Source: Bradyrhizobium sp. sBnM-33 (GTDB lineage: Bacteria; Pseudomonadota; Alphaproteobacteria; Rhizobiales; Xanthobacteraceae). Taken from it: a stretch of 64,000 bases of DNA. Position 1 is the first letter of the stretch. The number at the start of each line of letters is the position of its first letter. This document shows positions 60,171-64,000 of the stretch, piece by piece. Made by a program: the position numbers and the translations under genes. The stretch covers positions 5,766,001 through 5,830,000 of the forward strand of contig NZ_CP136624.1 in NCBI RefSeq assembly GCF_032917945.1. The letters run 5' to 3'. The notes under the pieces are model-generated. The model saw only the letters and a list, made by a program, of their open reading frames with translations, had not been told where the DNA came from and did no database searches.

Positions 60171-60700
60171 GGAGCCCGGCAAAGGGGTGGAATCGGCCCT
60201 CACCTTGCCGCGTATCGGGCCTTCCCGCCACGGGCTCGGGGACATGCCAGCCCTCCCGCTCCGTAGCCATACGTGAGTCTTTCGAACGCAATCCCGATAG
60301 CTGAAAAAATACCTGCCCTGTGAACAGCGGGACGAAGCCTGTTTCCACACCGCAGGAACAAATTTTTTGATTGGGAATCCCTGAGGACTCACCGATACTT
60401 GGCATCATCACAGGCGCGGGAACTCCCCCTGTTATCCCTCACTTTCCACCATATTTAGTATTTGATTCAGGAACTCGTACTACTCCTTGACGGGCGCAAC
60501 GGGTTTGGCCTAGCCTTATTGCTGGACGGCGCGAGTTAAGTTCTGGGTCCCGCCGATCGCTCCCAAATGGGTTCCGAACGAGCACTCCGTCAGCCGGTTG
60601 AGGCACGGATCGAGGGCTTGTCTGCCCAAAATCCGGGGGTGATCCGGGGCCTTAAAAAACGAGCCGAATGGCTCAGGCGACGAGTTGCGGCGTTGAGTTG

Positions 60701-60738
60701 GAGCATGATCCGGAAAAACGTGGGTACCGGTGATGCTC
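60701..60738. repeat. GAGCATGATCCGG-type intergenic palindrome
   Basis: Imperfect arms GAGCATGATCCGG and CCGGTGATGCTC enclose 13 bases. GAGCATGATCCGGAAAA sequences are, from memory, very frequent between genes in Rhizobiales. Confidence 0.65.
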
Positions 60739-60844
60739 AAACCGAAGGATGGGGTTGGCCCGCCGAAACGGCGGGACGAACCCTTGGGGTGGCGAAGACA
60801 GAAACAGGGCCGGGTCCACCGGTAGAGCTTGCGGATCTCAGGCC

Positions 60845-60864
60845 CAAGGTTGTCTTCAACCTTG
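60845..60864. other. Perfect hairpin in the nrdJ leader
   Basis: CAAGGTTG-TCTT-CAACCTTG, 8-bp stem with a 4-base loop, 78 bp upstream of the nrdJ start codon. No T-run follows, so it is not a plain terminator. Confidence 0.6.
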
Positions 60865-60942
60865 GTGCCGAAGGTTCGCTCAATGAAACATCCGGCAACC
60901 GCAGGAAATGCGGACCGGGCAAGAAGACGGGGCACGACAACT

Positions 60943-63900
60943 ATGCGAATCGAGCGACGCAACACCACTTCCGGCCAGTCACCCTACGCAGGGATTGATT
61001 TCAGGCTGACGACATCGGAGATCCGCAACCCCGACGGTTCGGTCGTGTTCCGGCTCGAGAACGTCGAAGTGCCCCAGTTCTGGTCGCAGGTCGCCTCCGA
61101 CGTGCTGGCCCAGAAGTATTTCCGGAAAGCCGGCGTCGCCGCGCGCCTGAAGAAGGTCGAGGAAGAGACCGTGCCGTCGTGGCTGTGGCGCTCGGTGCCC
61201 GACACCGAGGCGCTCGCCCTGCTCCCCGAAAGCGAGCGCTATGTCGGCGAGACCAGCGCCAAGCAGGTGTTCGATCGCCTCGCCGGCTGCTGGACCTATT
61301 GGGGCTGGAAGGGCGGCTATTTCTCGTCCGATGAGGACGCGCAGGCGTTTTTCGACGAGCTCCGCTACCAGCTCGCCAAGCAGATGGTCGCGCCGAACTC
61401 GCCGCAATGGTTCAACACCGGGCTGCATTGGGCCTACGGCATCGACGGCCCCGGCCAGGGCCACTATTACGTCGACTGGAAGACCGGTAAGCTGACGAAA
61501 TCGAAGTCCGCTTACGAGCATCCGCAGCCGCACGCCTGCTTCATCCAGGGCATCGAGGACGACCTCGTCAACGAGGGCGGCATCATGGACCTCTGGGTGC
61601 GTGAGGCGCGCCTGTTCAAATACGGCTCCGGCACCGGCTCGAACTTCTCGCGCCTGCGCGGCGAAGGCGAGCGCCTGTCCGGCGGCGGCCGCTCCAGCGG
61701 TCTGATGAGTTTTCTGAAGATCGGCGACCGCGCAGCCGGCGCCATCAAGTCGGGCGGCACCACGCGCCGCGCGGCCAAGATGGTCGTGGTCGACGTCGAT
61801 CACCCCGACATCGAGACCTATATCGACTGGAAGGTGAAGGAGGAGCAGAAGGTTGCGGCGCTGGTCACCGGCTCCAAGATCAACCAGAAGCACCTCAAGG
61901 CGGTGCTGAAGGCTTGCGTCAACTGCGAAGGCTCCGGCGACGACTGCTTCGACCCCGAGAAGAACCCAGCGCTCCGCCGCGAGATCAAGCTGGCGCGCCG
62001 CGCGCTGGTGCCCGACAATTACATCAAGCGGGTGATCCAGTTCGCCAAGCAGGGCTACAAGGACATCGATTTCCCGATCTACGACACCGACTGGGATTCG
62101 GAGGCCTATCTCACCGTCTCCGGCCAGAACTCCAACAACTCGGTCTCGCTGAAGGACGACTTCCTCCGCGCCGTCGAGACCGACGGCGACTGGAATCTGA
62201 TCGGCCGCACCAACAAGAAGATCACCAAGACTCTCAAGGCCCGCGAGCTCTGGGAAAAGATCGGCCACGCCGCCTGGGCCTCGGCCGACCCCGGCCTGCA
62301 CTTCAACACCACCATGAACGACTGGCACACCTGCAAGGCGTCCGGCGATATCCGCGCGTCGAATCCGTGCTCGGAATACATGTTCCTGGACGACACGGCG
62401 TGCAACCTGGCCTCCGCCAACCTGCTGACGTTCTATTCGACGACGACCAAGCGCTTCGACGTCGAGGCCTATGAGCACCTGTGCCGGCTCTGGACCATCG
62501 TGCTGGAAATCTCCGTGATGATGGCGCAATTCCCGTCGAAGGCGATCGCCGAACTCTCCTACGAGTTCCGCACGCTGGGCCTCGGCTTTGCCAATATCGG
62601 CGGCCTCCTGATGACCATGGGGCTCCCTTACGACTCCAAGGAAGGCCGCGCGCTGTGCGGCGGGCTGACCGCCATCATGACCGGCGTGGCGTATGCCACC
62701 TCGGCCGAGATGGCGAAAGAGCTCGGCCCCTTCCCCGGCTACAAGAAGAACGCCCAGCACATGCTGCGCGTGATCCGCAACCATCGCCGCGCGGCGCATG
62801 GCGAGAGCCGTGGCTATGAGGCGCTGGCGGTCAATCCCGTGCCGCTCGATCACGCCTCCTGCCCGCAAGCCGATGTCATCGCCCACGCCAAGGCCGCCTG
62901 GGACAAGGCGCTCGAACTCGGCGAACTCAACGGCTACCGCAACGCGCAGACGACTGTCGTGGCGCCGACCGGCACCATTGGCCTCGTGATGGATTGCGAC
63001 ACCACCGGCATCGAGCCTGACTTTGCGCTGGTGAAGTTCAAAAAGCTCGCCGGCGGCGGCTACTGGAAGATCATCAACCAGGCCGTTCCCGCAGCGCTGC
63101 GCGCGCTCGGCTACAGCGAAGCGCATATCGCGGAGATCGAGGCCTACGCCGTCGGCCACGGCTCGCTCTCCAACGCGCCCGGCATAAACGTCTCCACCCT
63201 GAAGGCAAAAGGCTTCACCGATGAAGCGCTGGCCAAAGTGGAAGCTGCATTGCCGACCGCGTTCGACATCAAGTTCGCCTTCAACAAGTGGACCTTCGGC
63301 GAGGACTTCCTGCGCGACACGCTCGGCCTCGCGCCGGAAGCGATCGCAGCCCCCGGCTTCGACCTGCTCGCAGCGCTGGGCTTCACCAAGCGCGAGATCG
63401 AGGCCGCCAACGTGCACATATGCGGCGCGATGACGGTCGAGGGAGCTCCCCACCTCAAGGCAGAACATTACGCGGTGTTCGACTGCGCCAACCCCTGCGG
63501 CAAGATCGGCAAGCGCTATCTGTCGGTCGAGAGCCACATCCGCATGATGGCGGCCTCGCAGCCGTTCATCTCGGGCGCGATCTCAAAAACCATCAACATG
63601 CCGAACGACGCCACGGTGGAGGATTGCAAGGCAGCCTACATGCTGTCCTGGAAGCTCGCGCTGAAGGCCAACGCGCTCTACCGCGACGGCTCGAAGCTGA
63701 GCCAGCCCTTGAACTCGCAGCTCATCTCCGATGATGACGACGAGGACGATGCGGTGGAGGCGCTCTACGAGAAGCCGATGGCCGCGCGCACCGCGCAGGT
63801 CTCGGAAAAGATCGTCGAAAAACTGGTCGAGCGCATCGTCGTGATGCGCGAGCGCGAGAAGATGCCGGATCGACGCAAGGGCTACACCCAGAAGGCGGTG

Positions 63901-64000
63901 GTCGGCGGCCATAAGGTGTACTTGCGCACCGGCGAGTATGACGACGGCCGTCTCGGCGAGATATTCATCGACATGCACAAGGAGGGCGCGGCGCTCCGCT
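60943..64000 (+). CDS. nrdJ: Vitamin B12-dependent ribonucleoside-diphosphate reductase, partial
   Basis: Class II ribonucleotide reductase reducing ribonucleotides with adenosylcobalamin instead of a tyrosyl radical, so it works with or without oxygen. The first 1019 residues are visible; the 3' end is outside the window. ATG 60943 starts [20 protein letters not shown]. Key motifs: PHACFIQG (first catalytic Cys), [20 protein letters not shown] (catalytic N-x-C-x-E) and [10 protein letters not shown] Cys-rich insert ([13 protein letters not shown]) follows the substrate loop. No ATP-cone is seen at the N-terminus. It has a long hairpin-rich leader upstream. Confidence 0.96.
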   Translation, partial: MRIERRNTTSGQSPYAGIDFRLTTSEIRNPDGSVVFRLENVEVPQFWSQVASDVLAQKYFRKAGVAARLKKVEEETVPSWLWRSVPDTEALALLPESERYVGETSAKQVFDRLAGCWTYWGWKGGYFSSDEDAQAFFDELRYQLAKQMVAPNSPQWFNTGLHWAYGIDGPGQGHYYVDWKTGKLTKSKSAYEHPQPHACFIQGIEDDLVNEGGIMDLWVREARLFKYGSGTGSNFSRLRGEGERLSGGGRSSGLMSFLKIGDRAAGAIKSGGTTRRAAKMVVVDVDHPDIETYIDWKVKEEQKVAALVTGSKINQKHLKAVLKACVNCEGSGDDCFDPEKNPALRREIKLARRALVPDNYIKRVIQFAKQGYKDIDFPIYDTDWDSEAYLTVSGQNSNNSVSLKDDFLRAVETDGDWNLIGRTNKKITKTLKARELWEKIGHAAWASADPGLHFNTTMNDWHTCKASGDIRASNPCSEYMFLDDTACNLASANLLTFYSTTTKRFDVEAYEHLCRLWTIVLEISVMMAQFPSKAIAELSYEFRTLGLGFANIGGLLMTMGLPYDSKEGRALCGGLTAIMTGVAYATSAEMAKELGPFPGYKKNAQHMLRVIRNHRRAAHGESRGYEALAVNPVPLDHASCPQADVIAHAKAAWDKALELGELNGYRNAQTTVVAPTGTIGLVMDCDTTGIEPDFALVKFKKLAGGGYWKIINQAVPAALRALGYSEAHIAEIEAYAVGHGSLSNAPGINVSTLKAKGFTDEALAKVEAALPTAFDIKFAFNKWTFGEDFLRDTLGLAPEAIAAPGFDLLAALGFTKREIEAANVHICGAMTVEGAPHLKAEHYAVFDCANPCGKIGKRYLSVESHIRMMAASQPFISGAISKTINMPNDATVEDCKAAYMLSWKLALKANALYRDGSKLSQPLNSQLISDDDDEDDAVEALYEKPMAARTAQVSEKIVEKLVERIVVMREREKMPDRRKGYTQKAVVGGHKVYLRTGEYDDGRLGEIFIDMHKEGAALR

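Larger units (their letters stand above)
60171..60942 (+). other. Long, hairpin-rich leader region of nrdJ
   Basis: About 770 bp without a convincing gene. Features in order: CCATATTTAG (60449-60458), partly like an NrdR box; hairpins GAGCC-GAAT-GGCTC (60661-60674), GAGCATGATCCGG/CCGGTGATGCTC (60701-60738), CCCGCCG-AAA-CGGCGGG (60759-60775) and CAAGGTTG-TCTT-CAACCTTG (60845-60864). No B12-box or cobalamin riboswitch core was recognised. Confidence 0.5.

Noticed and set aside
60567..60942. Cobalamin riboswitch upstream of nrdJ
   Set aside because: No B12-box (AGCCACTGG-like) or conserved core found by eye; the hairpins are simple. Kept only as an unexplained leader.
60979..63537. A very long minus-strand open frame (over 850 codons)
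   Set aside because: It lies antisense to nrdJ, whose plus-strand translation matches class II ribonucleotide reductase throughout. Long antisense frames are expected in GC-rich DNA.

Overview
The window is high-GC alphaproteobacterial DNA, most like Bradyrhizobium or a close relative (Rhodopseudomonas/Nitrobacter group). Pointers are an RNase E with a His/Asp/Glu-rich insert in its S1 domain, the amiC-mrcA-prfB cluster divergent from it, DUF1236, DUF2155 and BA14K proteins, a B12-dependent ribonucleotide reductase, and several intergenic palindrome families that I recall from Bradyrhizobium. Taxonomy is inferred from protein flavour only.

Layout. 0.4-5.8 kb: a BCP-type peroxiredoxin with a Lys/Ala-rich tail, an M23 peptidase, an SRPBCC protein and a stand-alone carbamoyltransferase. 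5.9-9.0 kb, minus: an XRE-cupin regulator coupled to a cupin enzyme, an EamA exporter and a beta-hydroxyacid dehydrogenase. 9.0-18.1 kb: prfB (with its programmed frameshift), mrcA and amiC on minus, divergent from rne. 18.3-20.1 kb, minus: bioY and an aminotransferase. 20.3-27.0 kb: envelope genes, namely an M48-TPR protease, a DsbA-like protein, a DUF1236 protein behind a sigma-EcfG-like promoter, a LuxR regulator, a YadA-type adhesin and a partner exported protein.

27.3-51.6 kb: the genes aroQ, accB, accC, aat, DUF2155 and NDUFA12, which I recall as close neighbours in related genomes, are here separated by accessory DNA. Between accC and aat lie a translationally coupled kinase / receiver / receiver-kinase operon and an IclR-controlled catabolic cluster (Bug-type binding protein, flavin reductase, FAH, HpaH-like hydratase, RidA, amidohydrolase). 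Between DUF2155 and NDUFA12 lie an SDR, an esterase, an ion transporter, a frameshifted nuclease, a GlxA regulator with an isonitrile-hydratase-like enzyme, and a MarR regulator with a membrane protein.

51.8-64 kb: a BA14K protein, two paralogous DMT exporters, a receiver plus hybrid-kinase pair, an HNH nuclease, a doubly truncated parDE remnant, a ketopantoate-reductase-like enzyme, a small cysteine-rich exported protein, and nrdJ running off the right edge.

The strongest non-coding signals are operators that pair with adjacent regulators: a double site upstream of the XRE gene, two matching sites for the MarR gene, and a palindrome for the IclR gene. There are also a CtrA-type box between amiC and rne and a sigma-EcfG-type promoter. 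I saw no rRNA, tRNA, CRISPR array or intact insertion sequence. I did not find a convincing wholly new system; the best leads are the operator/regulator pairs, the decayed toxin-antitoxin scar, the adhesin module and the incomplete ring-fission pathway.
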